Positions 26,459 through 34,810 of a DNA stretch of 64,000 nucleotides are shown one piece after another. A program made the translations under genes and the position numbers. The DNA is from Roseivirga seohaensis. Lineage in GTDB: Bacteria > Bacteroidota > Bacteroidia > Cytophagales > Cyclobacteriaceae. The stretch spans positions 124,001-188,000 of the forward strand of contig NZ_LRPB01000045.1 of NCBI RefSeq assembly GCF_001592945.1. Direction: 5' to 3'. Under the pieces are notes generated by a model. The model saw only the letters and a list, made by a program, of their open reading frames with translations, was not told the DNA's origin and did not search any database. Within the stretch, counting starts at the first letter, position 1. Each line of letters opens with the position of its first letter.

Positions 26459-28849
26459 TCATTCATTCCTTAAAGAGTCCACAGGATTAGCATTGGCAGT
26501 TTTAAGTGATTGAAAGCTTACAGTGAGAAAGGCAATTCCAAAAGTGATTATCGCTGGCAGCAGAAATAAGCCCACACCAATTTCTATTCTATAAGGGAAA
26601 CTCTGAAGCCATGTATTTACCAAGAAATAAGCAACTGGAACTACTATAATGAAAGACAGCAATACCAGTTTGGAAAACCCTGCATTCAACAATAGTAGCA
26701 GGTTTTGCACCGAAGCCCCTAAAACCTTCCGTACTCCAATTTCCTTCTTGCGCTGTTCGGCAGACAAGTGTGCCAAGCCAAATAAACCCAAGCATGAAAT
26801 GAAAATAGTCAAGAAAGATGCGTTTGTAATAATGCTCTTCCATCGTTCTTCTTCGGCAAAAGCATTTTGATTTTCTTCTTCCAAAAACTTGAAAGATAAA
26901 GGCTGATATGGCTCAATCTTTCTCCACGACTTGAGTAATTCATCTTGGATCAGGCTGTCGTAACCAGACCTGTACCGAACCAACACCTCTGCATATTCCC
27001 CTGTGGATTTCCCTGAAAACAATACTAAAGGGCTAATTTTAGAACGAGCTGTCGCAAAATCGTAGTCCTTTACCACACCTACTATTCTAAAAACCTCATT
27101 GCCACTTCCATCGCCAAGAGTCGTATTTAAAGGTTCTTCAATGCCCATTTCTTTGATGAAAATTTCATTGACAATTACATTTTCTAGGGTGTCTGTGCCT
27201 CGATAAGTGTAATCTCCTCCTCCTATTAGCCTTCGACCTTCAATAACTTCAAGGCCTTTTAAATCCATATAATCTCCATCTATGATATTGGATATTCCAA
27301 GCAGTTTTTTACCCTTGAAATCATATTCTGAACCGGAACCGTAGCCATTAGAAAGTGCCACTCCAGTGAGGTTGGGGTTTGAGGAAAGGTCTGTTTTAAT
27401 AATCGAAGCTTTGTCTTCGAACATAAACATGTCCATATAGACAAGGTTGGAGTCATCGAAACCTAAATCCTTATTAACCATAAAGCCAATTTGCTTATTA
27501 ATCGCTACCGTTCCGACAACGAGAATTCCTGCTATGGCGAACTGAAAGAGCACAAGCGCCTTAGATACATAGCGTCTATTCGAAAGTCGGAGTTTGCCGT
27601 TAAGGCTGTCAATAGTAGAGAATCTCGAAATTGAAAATGAGGGATACACTCCTGCTAACAATGCTGTAGCTAATACCAAAAGAAGACATAAAACGAGTAA
27701 AATTGGGTTGTCTATTATACTCGAAGAAAACTGTTTATTGGTAAGTTGACCGAAGGCGGGCAGAAATAACTCAGCCAAAATAAGACCCAGAATAAAGGAA
27801 ATTGACGATACAAAAAGCGCTTCACTCAAAAACTGTTTGGTCAATTGTGATCTTTTGGCACCAAGTACTTTTCTTACCCCTATTTCTTTTGACCTCGGCA
27901 ATGACCTAGCAACAGTTAAATTGGCAAAATTGATGCACGCCAAAGCCAATATTAAAATTGCAATCCCACCCAATGTCAAAGCATGCGTGGGGTTACTATT
28001 CTTCTTTATTCCAGCCGAACCTCCGTTATAGCCTTTTGTAAAGTGAATGGCCGTTAAAGGTTGAAGGAAATTTTCTATTCCTCTGGCAAACTCACCGTCT
28101 TCTCCTGGGTTCTGAAGGTTTCGCACCTCTTTCATTTTTTGCTGAACCAGGTTGACATCCGCATCTTTACGAATCATGATAAAGGATGTGTTGCTAATAT
28201 TGCCCCAATCGCGACTGGTAATAGCGCCTTTTTTGGCAGTTGTTGACCAAGGCAATATCACTTCAAAGTTTAGTGAAGAATTAGATGGAAAGTTCTCAAT
28301 TACTGCATCTACAAAATAAGACTCGGGTTCACCAGAAATTTTGATTCGTAGCTCCTTACCAACCACATCCGTTTTTCCAAAGTACTTAGCCGCTACAGAA
28401 CGCGTTATGACTATACCGAAATTGGATTGCAATGCAGTTTTAAAATCTCCATGAATCAGTTTAAAATCAAACAAATCAAAAATCTGAGGGTCAGCATACA
28501 CTCCTTTAAACTGCCTTACATATTCTTCACCTTTCTGAACAATCAAAGTAGCATTGTTAATTCTGGCAAAGGCCTCAATCTCAGGAATAGATTCGGCATA
28601 GGCAGCAGCTTCAATTTTATTTGTTGCCGCTATTTTCCTTTCGTTGCCACCAAAATTCACCTTGGAGTTAATACGGTATATTCGATCTGAATTATGATGG
28701 AATTTATCGAAAGTGACTTCATCGTTGATGTAAAGAAAAATCAGCAAACAGGCTGCAATTCCAATGGCCAAACCACTGATATTAATAAATGAATACCCTT
28801 TATGTTTGATTAAGTTTCTAACCGCAATCTTGAAATAGTTCTTAAGCAT
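26459..28849 (-). CDS. FtsX/MacB-like ABC permease, paralogue 5
   Basis: The 796-residue product starts MLKNYFKIAVRNLIKHKGYS, with helix 1 at about 21-42. Both signatures are textbook (KEIGVRKVLGAKRSQL and KEIGVRKVLGASVQNL), and the C-terminus is NPVDSLRNE, shared with paralogues 6 and 7. This points to these three being the closest relatives in the array. The duplicated permease layout is complete with no frameshift. Flanking gaps of 172-176 bp both hold the spacer repeat. Confidence 0.92.
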   Translation of the reverse strand: MLKNYFKIAVRNLIKHKGYSFINISGLAIGIAACLLIFLYINDEVTFDKFHHNSDRIYRINSKVNFGGNERKIAATNKIEAAAYAESIPEIEAFARINNATLIVQKGEEYVRQFKGVYADPQIFDLFDFKLIHGDFKTALQSNFGIVITRSVAAKYFGKTDVVGKELRIKISGEPESYFVDAVIENFPSNSSLNFEVILPWSTTAKKGAITSRDWGNISNTSFIMIRKDADVNLVQQKMKEVRNLQNPGEDGEFARGIENFLQPLTAIHFTKGYNGGSAGIKKNSNPTHALTLGGIAILILALACINFANLTVARSLPRSKEIGVRKVLGAKRSQLTKQFLSEALFVSSISFILGLILAELFLPAFGQLTNKQFSSSIIDNPILLVLCLLLVLATALLAGVYPSFSISRFSTIDSLNGKLRLSNRRYVSKALVLFQFAIAGILVVGTVAINKQIGFMVNKDLGFDDSNLVYMDMFMFEDKASIIKTDLSSNPNLTGVALSNGYGSGSEYDFKGKKLLGISNIIDGDYMDLKGLEVIEGRRLIGGGDYTYRGTDTLENVIVNEIFIKEMGIEEPLNTTLGDGSGNEVFRIVGVVKDYDFATARSKISPLVLFSGKSTGEYAEVLVRYRSGYDSLIQDELLKSWRKIEPYQPLSFKFLEEENQNAFAEEERWKSIITNASFLTIFISCLGLFGLAHLSAEQRKKEIGVRKVLGASVQNLLLLLNAGFSKLVLLSFIIVVPVAYFLVNTWLQSFPYRIEIGVGLFLLPAIITFGIAFLTVSFQSLKTANANPVDSLRNE

Positions 28850-28852
28850 ATT

Positions 28853-29021
28853 ATTGGTTCATTAGTACATTGGTCATTGGTGAAAACGAAAAGTCACTTC
28901 TGACTTCGGTCTTCCAACCTTGTCTCATTAATTCCTTACCTCATTCCTTCATTATTACATTAATCTCCTCTCTCCTTCCTTCATTGATTCCTTATACCCT
29001 TTACTCCTTATATCCGTTAAC
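28853..29021 (-). repeat. Composite intergenic spacer repeat, copy 5
   Basis: TTGGTCATTGGTGAAAACGA, CACTTCTGACTTCGG, TCTTCCAACC and then degenerate CTCATTA/TTCATTA/CTCCTT units. It has the same block order as copies 1-4. Confidence 0.78.
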
Positions 29022-31415
29022 TCACTCATTCCTTAAAGAATCCACTGGGTTTGAAAATGCTGCCTTCACAGATTGATAAGAAACCGTTACCATCGCCACC
29101 ATAACAGTCATCAAACCCGCGACAAGGAAATAATACCAACTCAAGTCAATACTATAGGCAAAGCCCTGTAGCCAGCGACTCATGGCGATATAGGCGATTG
29201 GCCAGCCGATAAGGTTAGAAATCAAAATAATTCGGACATATTCTTTAGAAAGCATCATCACAATTTTGGAGACATCGGCACCAAGCACTTTCCTGATACC
29301 AATCTCCTTAGTGCGTTTTTCGGCTAAATAGGAAGCCAAGCCAAACAGGCCTAAACAACCGATGGCTATGGCTAAAACCGTAAAAGTCAGAATGATTTGA
29401 CTCAGTTGTTTATCCTTTTCGTAAAGCGCTTTAACAGCTTCGTCTACATACTTTAATTCAAACGGACGATTGGGAACTAGTGAAGTCCATACTTTAGCCA
29501 TTTCTGCCTTAACCGACTCAATTCGAGCCATATTTACTTTAGCATATAGCAGTTGCTTATAGTCTTGTGGGCCAGTATAAACCGCCCAAGGTTCTATATC
29601 ATTGTGGAAACTGGTAAAGTGGAAATCGTCAACTACTCCAGCGATGGTGCCCATCATACTTTCGTCTATTCCAAAGCGCTTGCCCACTGCTTCTTCAGGT
29701 GTTAAACCGAGCTTTTCAATGCCAGTCTTATTTACCAAATAGTAGACTGTAGTATCCCAATCCGACTTGTTCTTAAAACCTTCGCCAGCCAAAAGATCGA
29801 AACCAAAAGTTTCTAGAAAGTCTTGGTCGCCATACATACCTCTAAAGGAAATGCTGACATTTTTTGGCAGTCCATCCATCACTGCTCCCCAGCCAGAAAG
29901 CACATTAGAAATTTCGTTGTTACTTCCCGTTACTTCTTCTACTCCCGTAATGGTTTGGAATTGAGTTTTTAAAGATTTATAGGCATTTCGGGCTGCGCGA
30001 TCTGGAAGTTTGAGATACACTACCTGATCTTGATTGTAACCTATATCGGTATTTTGAACATACCGGAGTTGATAGAAAATCACTAAAGTGCCAGTGATAA
30101 GAAATACACTCACAGTAAACTGAAGGGTCACTAGAATTCTTCGGAACATATTCCCCCCTTGAACATTGAAAGTACCTTTGAGTACTTTTACAGGCTGAAA
30201 TGAGGAAAGGAATGAAGCAGGATAACTGCCCGAAATAATGCTAACCAGCAAAACAAAGCCGATCAATATGAGCATTAAACTAGGATCGCTTTGAAGGTCA
30301 ATAGCCAGTTGAGTACCTGCCATTTGATTAAAAAAAGGCATTAAAACTTCGGCTAACACTACACCTATTACCACTGACAAAAGCGTAATCATAAATGTCT
30401 CTCCATAAAACTGAAGAATCAACTGCCGTCTATGAGCGCCCATTACCTTACGAATACCAACTTCTTTGGCTCTTTTTTCAGACTTAGCTGTACTTAAGTT
30501 GATGTAATTGATACAGGCGATTAGTAGAATAAAGGCAGCAATTCCCACTAAGGAATACAATAACTCCCTTGATATTTTCTCTGAGTAGTCGGATCCTTTG
30601 CTAGTATCAAAATGCATTAGGGTGATGGGCTCTACATCGAACGACATCTTGAACCCTCCAGCCGTCATCTGATCACCAAAATCATCTTCTATATATTGAT
30701 TTAGCTTGCTTTTAAAGCTTTCGGCAGCTGATTTATCATTGAGTTTTACATAGCTATAATAGTTCATAGGAAACCACCTAGTATTATCAATTTGGCCAAA
30801 AATTGAATTCATAGATATGACCATATCAAAATCCAAAGCGGTGTTTCCGGCAGGGTTAGCTACTACCCCAGTAACTACAAAATCGCTACCGTTGGCATTT
30901 ATCGTTTTGCCGTATGCATCGGCTGCGCTAGCAAAATACTTCTTAGCAGTCGATTCAGTCAATACAATCGATTGTTCCTCTGTAAGAGCATTGCTGGAAT
31001 TGCCATCCAAGAAACGATATTGAAATACCTTAAAGAAGCTTGAGTCAGCATAAAAGACATTTGTTTCCGTAAATGTATTGTCTTCATACCTCACCAAAAA
31101 CTCTCGGCCTACGCTCCAGTCAAAAACAAAAGTGGCTAATTCGGTTTCAGGAATATGCTCTAATGCCACCTGAGTAACTTTACTTGGGGCGATTGCAATC
31201 TGTTCTGTTTGTCCAGATGTTTCAAAAATGGAAGTGACTCGGTAAATTTTATCCGCATCGGGGTAAAATTTCTCGTAAGAGGATTCATTTCTGACATAAA
31301 GCAAAATGATGATACAGGCCATAATGCCCACCGACAATCCTGAGATGTTGATCAGTGAGTAAGCCTTCTGCCTTTTTAGGCTTCTAATCGCAATGTTGAT
31401 ATAGTTCTGTAACAT
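29022..31415 (-). CDS. FtsX/MacB-like ABC permease, paralogue 6
   Basis: The 797-residue product starts MLQNYINIAIRSLKRQKAYS. Signatures are KEVGIRKVMGAHRRQL and KEIGIRKVLGADVSKI; C-terminus NPVDSLRNE. The 26-bp gap to paralogue 7 is far shorter than the other gaps and carries no spacer repeat. These two genes are surely co-transcribed and probably mark the operon head. Both periplasmic domains and all eight helices are present. Confidence 0.92.
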   Translation of the reverse strand: MLQNYINIAIRSLKRQKAYSLINISGLSVGIMACIIILLYVRNESSYEKFYPDADKIYRVTSIFETSGQTEQIAIAPSKVTQVALEHIPETELATFVFDWSVGREFLVRYEDNTFTETNVFYADSSFFKVFQYRFLDGNSSNALTEEQSIVLTESTAKKYFASAADAYGKTINANGSDFVVTGVVANPAGNTALDFDMVISMNSIFGQIDNTRWFPMNYYSYVKLNDKSAAESFKSKLNQYIEDDFGDQMTAGGFKMSFDVEPITLMHFDTSKGSDYSEKISRELLYSLVGIAAFILLIACINYINLSTAKSEKRAKEVGIRKVMGAHRRQLILQFYGETFMITLLSVVIGVVLAEVLMPFFNQMAGTQLAIDLQSDPSLMLILIGFVLLVSIISGSYPASFLSSFQPVKVLKGTFNVQGGNMFRRILVTLQFTVSVFLITGTLVIFYQLRYVQNTDIGYNQDQVVYLKLPDRAARNAYKSLKTQFQTITGVEEVTGSNNEISNVLSGWGAVMDGLPKNVSISFRGMYGDQDFLETFGFDLLAGEGFKNKSDWDTTVYYLVNKTGIEKLGLTPEEAVGKRFGIDESMMGTIAGVVDDFHFTSFHNDIEPWAVYTGPQDYKQLLYAKVNMARIESVKAEMAKVWTSLVPNRPFELKYVDEAVKALYEKDKQLSQIILTFTVLAIAIGCLGLFGLASYLAEKRTKEIGIRKVLGADVSKIVMMLSKEYVRIILISNLIGWPIAYIAMSRWLQGFAYSIDLSWYYFLVAGLMTVMVAMVTVSYQSVKAAFSNPVDSLRNE

Positions 31416-31441
31416 GACCTTGTTGTTTTTAATTTTTGAGT

Positions 31442-33814
31442 TTATTCGTTACGTAATGAGTCCACTGGGTTTTTTCTGGCCGAATGAACTGACTGATAAA
31501 GTGTAGTAAGCCAGGCAAAAAGCATTACCAAGACCACTGGCAATGCAAAAAGAGGCCAATCAAGTTTAATTCTAAAAGCGAAAGTGTTGATCCAATCTTC
31601 AAGGAAATAATACACCAATGGAATCACCAATGCGGTACTGATCAGCAGCATACGACTGATACCACTGTTCATTAACCAAACCAAATGAATGTTTGAAGCG
31701 CCAAGTACTTTTCGTATACTGAATTCTTTTAGTCGTTGCTCAGCCAAGAATATAGTAAGCCCAAACAAACCGAGCAATGCGATTAAAATGGCCACTCCAC
31801 TAAACGTGGTAAATATGCTGGCCAAACGCTGTTCCTTTGCATATTGGGCAGCAAATTCTTGATCTAAAAACGAGTATTCAAAAGGATAAAGATTGGCGAA
31901 CTTTTCGTAAGTGGCTTGAATAGAAGCAATCGTGGCTTCCATGTTTTCAGGCTTTACCTTTACATAAGCCAAGTTATTGTCGTTAGGCCTATAAAGGTAA
32001 GCTGCTGGAGTTACCTCATCCTTCACCGAAAAGAAAACAAAATCTTCTACTACTCCCCCTAAATTTGGAACGCCCACATCATCCTTAAACACGTTCTTAC
32101 CCATTTTATCTTCAATCTTCCATCCGCCCACTTTGGCCAAGGCTTCATTTACAATTAGAAAATCATTTCCCTCCTTACCTAATTCAGGTTGATAGAGCTT
32201 TCCTTCAAGCAGTTGTATGTCAAATTTTTGAAAGAAATCTTCGTCCACAGGAAAAATAGAAATGGGTGTAACGTCTTCGCTTCCATCAATTTCTAAATAA
32301 AACTGAGCCTGACCACCAAACACTTTTGGTCCTGCTCCTGTCATCCATTCAATTGATGGGTTTGAACTCAGCTCATTTTTGAAAGCCTTATATGATTGTT
32401 TGATAGCTTGGTCATTCAACGGAATTATAATCACTTGCTCTTTATCAAAGCCCAAGTCTAGCCCCTTTAAGTGCTTGAATTGCTGATAGATAACATTGGT
32501 AGAAATAAACAAACCAATACAAATAAAAAACTGAACTACCACCAATACATTTCTGAAAAGCAGACCTGATTTTCCTTTGGTTACACTGCCCGATAAAATT
32601 TGGGTGGCACTAAAACGGCTGAGGAAAACAGCGGGGTAAAGCCCTGCAAAAACGCCAATGCCTAAAACAGCCAATACCATAAATAAGTAGGTAATAGGGC
32701 TTTGATAATCAATGAATATGGAAGAGCCCGCAAAAGCATTAAATGAGGGCAGAAGTATTTCCGTAAAGCAAACTGAAAGCACTACTGCTATAAAAGCAAG
32801 AGCAATGGACTCGATAAAAAACTGCATGATAATCTGGCTTCTGTAACCGCCAACTGTCTTTCTTATCCCCACTTCTTTGGCTCTTTTAAGGCATCTGGCT
32901 GTTGATAAATTGGTGTAGTTTATACAAGCAATAAACAGAATCAGAAGCCCAACAAGCATGTACAACCTTATGAATTGCTTATCGCCAGTCTTCTTAAAAA
33001 ATGAGTATAATTTACTGAAGTAAACTTCACTCACAGGTTCTAAACGAACACTCATGTTCTTAATATGAGGTTGAAGAAGTGCCTTAGCTTTGCTTTCAAT
33101 AGTAGCAACCTCGGCTTCTTTATCAACCTGAACATAGAGTGGAAATGCAGACATCATTCCCCAATCTCGATAACGGCCATCTTCACCATAAGCTTTATCT
33201 GATTGCTCTATGGGTAGAATATACTTGAAGTCCATGTGGGTTTCTTGACCTAGGTCATTAATTACTCCAATCACTTTAAACACTCCATAGCCATTCAATT
33301 TTACGGTTTTGTTAATGGCGTTTTCCGCAGAATCAAAGAGCTTGTCAGCCTCAGACTTCGCCAAAACAAGCTCACTTACCGCTTGTTGATCTAGTGGCTT
33401 AGATTCCTCTAATACATCAAAATCAAATACATCGAATAACGAAGGATCAGCATAATGAAGAGACTGAATTTTAAATTTTCGCTGACCTGCCTCAACAACT
33501 AATTCAGAGGTTTGACCGAACCTCACTGTATTTTTAACCTCTGGAATACCTTCTTTTAGCAAATTCCCCATTGGAAATTGAGTCATGATTTCCCAATTGG
33601 GCTCAACTTGAGTAGAGTCATCTCTGGCAACCAAAACCCTATAGATTTCTTCTGAATGAGTGTGATAAGAATCTTTATCAAACTGCTCCCTCACATATAA
33701 GCTTAAGATTACAAAACAGATCAAGCCTACGGTTAATCCGAATATATTCAGAACAGAGTAAAGCTTGTTCTTTACTAGGTATCGAAATGCAATTCTAAAA
33801 AAGGAGGATAACAT
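31442..33814 (-). CDS. FtsX/MacB-like ABC permease, paralogue 7 (first gene of the array)
   Basis: The 790-residue product starts MLSSFFRIAFRYLVKNKLYS. The first signature is altered at its end (KEVGIRKTVGGYRSQI) and the second reads KEFSIRKVLGASNIHL; C-terminus NPVDSLRNE. As the promoter-proximal gene it lies about 60 bp downstream of a candidate sigma-54 promoter. The array is also divergent from a sigma-54 activator/kinase pair, with a small nuclease element between. That arrangement suggests the two-component system controls the array. Confidence 0.92.
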   Translation of the reverse strand: MLSSFFRIAFRYLVKNKLYSVLNIFGLTVGLICFVILSLYVREQFDKDSYHTHSEEIYRVLVARDDSTQVEPNWEIMTQFPMGNLLKEGIPEVKNTVRFGQTSELVVEAGQRKFKIQSLHYADPSLFDVFDFDVLEESKPLDQQAVSELVLAKSEADKLFDSAENAINKTVKLNGYGVFKVIGVINDLGQETHMDFKYILPIEQSDKAYGEDGRYRDWGMMSAFPLYVQVDKEAEVATIESKAKALLQPHIKNMSVRLEPVSEVYFSKLYSFFKKTGDKQFIRLYMLVGLLILFIACINYTNLSTARCLKRAKEVGIRKTVGGYRSQIIMQFFIESIALAFIAVVLSVCFTEILLPSFNAFAGSSIFIDYQSPITYLFMVLAVLGIGVFAGLYPAVFLSRFSATQILSGSVTKGKSGLLFRNVLVVVQFFICIGLFISTNVIYQQFKHLKGLDLGFDKEQVIIIPLNDQAIKQSYKAFKNELSSNPSIEWMTGAGPKVFGGQAQFYLEIDGSEDVTPISIFPVDEDFFQKFDIQLLEGKLYQPELGKEGNDFLIVNEALAKVGGWKIEDKMGKNVFKDDVGVPNLGGVVEDFVFFSVKDEVTPAAYLYRPNDNNLAYVKVKPENMEATIASIQATYEKFANLYPFEYSFLDQEFAAQYAKEQRLASIFTTFSGVAILIALLGLFGLTIFLAEQRLKEFSIRKVLGASNIHLVWLMNSGISRMLLISTALVIPLVYYFLEDWINTFAFRIKLDWPLFALPVVLVMLFAWLTTLYQSVHSARKNPVDSLRNE

Positions 33815-33875
33815 GAATTCTATTTAGGTTAAAACTAGAATGATTGAATTATTATACAAATACTGTTTGCTGCTA

Positions 33876-33892
33876 TCCAACTGTCATACCAA
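33876..33892 (-). promoter_or_regulatory. Candidate sigma-54 promoter of the permease array
   Basis: On the minus strand the sequence reads TTGGTATGACAGTTGGA. Compared with the sigma-54 consensus TGGCACG-N4-TTGCA it keeps the -24 GG, TGGxAxG and the TTG of the -12 box at the correct 10-bp GG-to-G spacing, but the -12 C is replaced by G. It would give a leader of about 50 nt before the first permease. The sigma-54 activator gene nearby raises the prior; the imperfect -12 box lowers it. Confidence 0.42.
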
Positions 33893-33959
33893 AGTTAATT
33901 AACTATATATCAATAATTTAAAACAAACAAACTCTTACTAATTGGTCGCCATCGCACTT

Positions 33960-33981
33960 TGCCGTCCGCTAGCGGACGGCA
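33960..33981. repeat. 22-bp perfect GC-rich palindrome (possible activator site or REP element)
   Basis: TGCCGTCCGCT is followed directly by its exact reverse complement. It sits about 105 bp upstream of the start site predicted from the candidate sigma-54 promoter, a usual distance for an activator-binding site. A dispersed REP-type palindrome is equally possible. The rest of the 426-bp gap between 33815 and 34240 holds the promoter candidate and the MITE-like unit; I see no gene in it. Confidence 0.6.
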
Positions 33982-34071
33982 GCATTTGTTTGTATATTCG
34001 ACAAGCTTTTGATTTGTATCAAGATTGAAAGACAAATGTAAACCCATACTAAGGCGAGACATGATGAGACA

Positions 34072-34229
34072 AAATCCCCCCAACCCCCTTTAAGAAAGGG
34101 GGAAGGCTCCGAATAGACAACATTGGTTAGTTAAAGCCGAATACAGAAGGGTAAAGAAAAGATGAAGCAATATTGAAAGGAAATGGCATCGTTAATGCCT
34201 CCCCCTTGGCCAAGGGGGTTGGGGGATTG
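34072..34229. mobile_element. MITE-like unit A, left of the DUF559 gene
   Basis: The unit is 158 bp. Its left end AATCCCCCCAACCCCCTT (34073-34090) is the reverse complement of its right end AAGGGGGTTGGGGGATT (34212-34228) apart from one extra C, so it has about 17-bp terminal inverted repeats. Each end also forms its own hairpin: CCCCCTTT-AAG-AAAGGGGG (34084-34102) and CCCCCTTGGCCAAGGGGG (34201-34218). The interior shares GCTCCGAA, ATTGAAAGGAA and ATCGTTA with unit B. It ends 11 bp before the nuclease start codon. Confidence 0.75.
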
Positions 34230-34240
34230 ATAAGTAACTT

Positions 34241-34621
34241 ATGACTAAATCATATTACAATAAGAAGCTAAAACCATTAGCTCGTGAGCTCCGAAAACAT
34301 GGAACTCCCGGTGAGGCCATCTTGTGGGCTCATGTGCTCAGGGCAAAACGGTTTTATGGGCTTCAGTTTAACAGACAATTCGCCATCGAAAATTACATTG
34401 TTGATTTTATATGTAGAAAAGAAAGGTTGATTATAGAACTTGATGGCCGATCGCATGATGGTAAACAAGAACAGGACAGAACAAGAGATTTACGACTAAA
34501 TGAGCTGGGTTATAAAGTCGTTCGAATTGCGGAAGTAGATGTTAAATATGACTTAAAAAATGTAATTAGAACGATTGAGGGCCATTTATCTGAAGAAACA
34601 TTGAATAAACCAATAGAGTAG
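34241..34621 (+). CDS. DUF559-family (Vsr-like fold) endonuclease-domain protein
   Basis: The 126-residue protein matches the DUF559 pattern: LARELRKHGTPGEAILWAHV, then FYGLQFNRQFAIENYIVDF, the PD-(D/E)xK-like core DFICRKERLIIELDGRSH, and a C-terminal LGYKVVRIAEVDV strand. In the Vsr-related nuclease fold the aspartate of VDF, the glutamate/aspartate of IELDG and the following histidine are the expected active-site residues; all are present. No restriction methylase is adjacent. The gene is packed between two repeat units, 11 bp after one and 3 bp before the other, which suggests gene and repeats form a single mobile unit. Biological role of the family is unproven. Family call firm; mobility inferred. 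Confidence 0.88.
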   Translation: MTKSYYNKKLKPLARELRKHGTPGEAILWAHVLRAKRFYGLQFNRQFAIENYIVDFICRKERLIIELDGRSHDGKQEQDRTRDLRLNELGYKVVRIAEVDVKYDLKNVIRTIEGHLSEETLNKPIE

Positions 34622-34624
34622 ATG

Positions 34625-34797
34625 AAATCCCCCTAGCCCTCCCGAAGCTTCGGGATAAAAAAGGGGGACAGCTCCGAACAAGCATGAAAGGTTACTTCAA
34701 TACGAAAGATGAAAAGACCAATAAACAGAAGGTGCAAAAATTGAAAGGAATCCATATCGTTACCGCCTCCCCCTTGGCCAAGGGGGTTGGGGGATTG
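34625..34797. mobile_element. MITE-like unit B, right of the DUF559 gene
   Basis: The 173-bp unit is in the same orientation as unit A. The right 32 bp are essentially identical in both (CCTCCCCCTTGGCCAAGGGG followed by GTTGGGGGATTG). The left end AAATCCCCCTAGCCCTCCC is diverged and contains a CCCGAAGCTTCGGG hairpin, followed by AAAAAAGGGGGA. Interior matches with unit A include GCTCCGAA and ATTGAAAGGAA. It ends 13 bp before the start codon of the response regulator and so replaces its upstream region. Confidence 0.75.
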
Positions 34798-34810
34798 TAA
34801 AATAGACATA

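Noticed and set aside
26401-26460. Regular ATTAATTC / TTCATT units suggested a CRISPR-like array
   Set aside because: Units are 7-8 bp without spacers or cas genes; this is a microsatellite tail of the spacer repeat.
34241-34621. DUF559 gene as part of a restriction-modification system
   Set aside because: No methyltransferase or specificity gene is adjacent; neighbours are repeats and regulatory genes.
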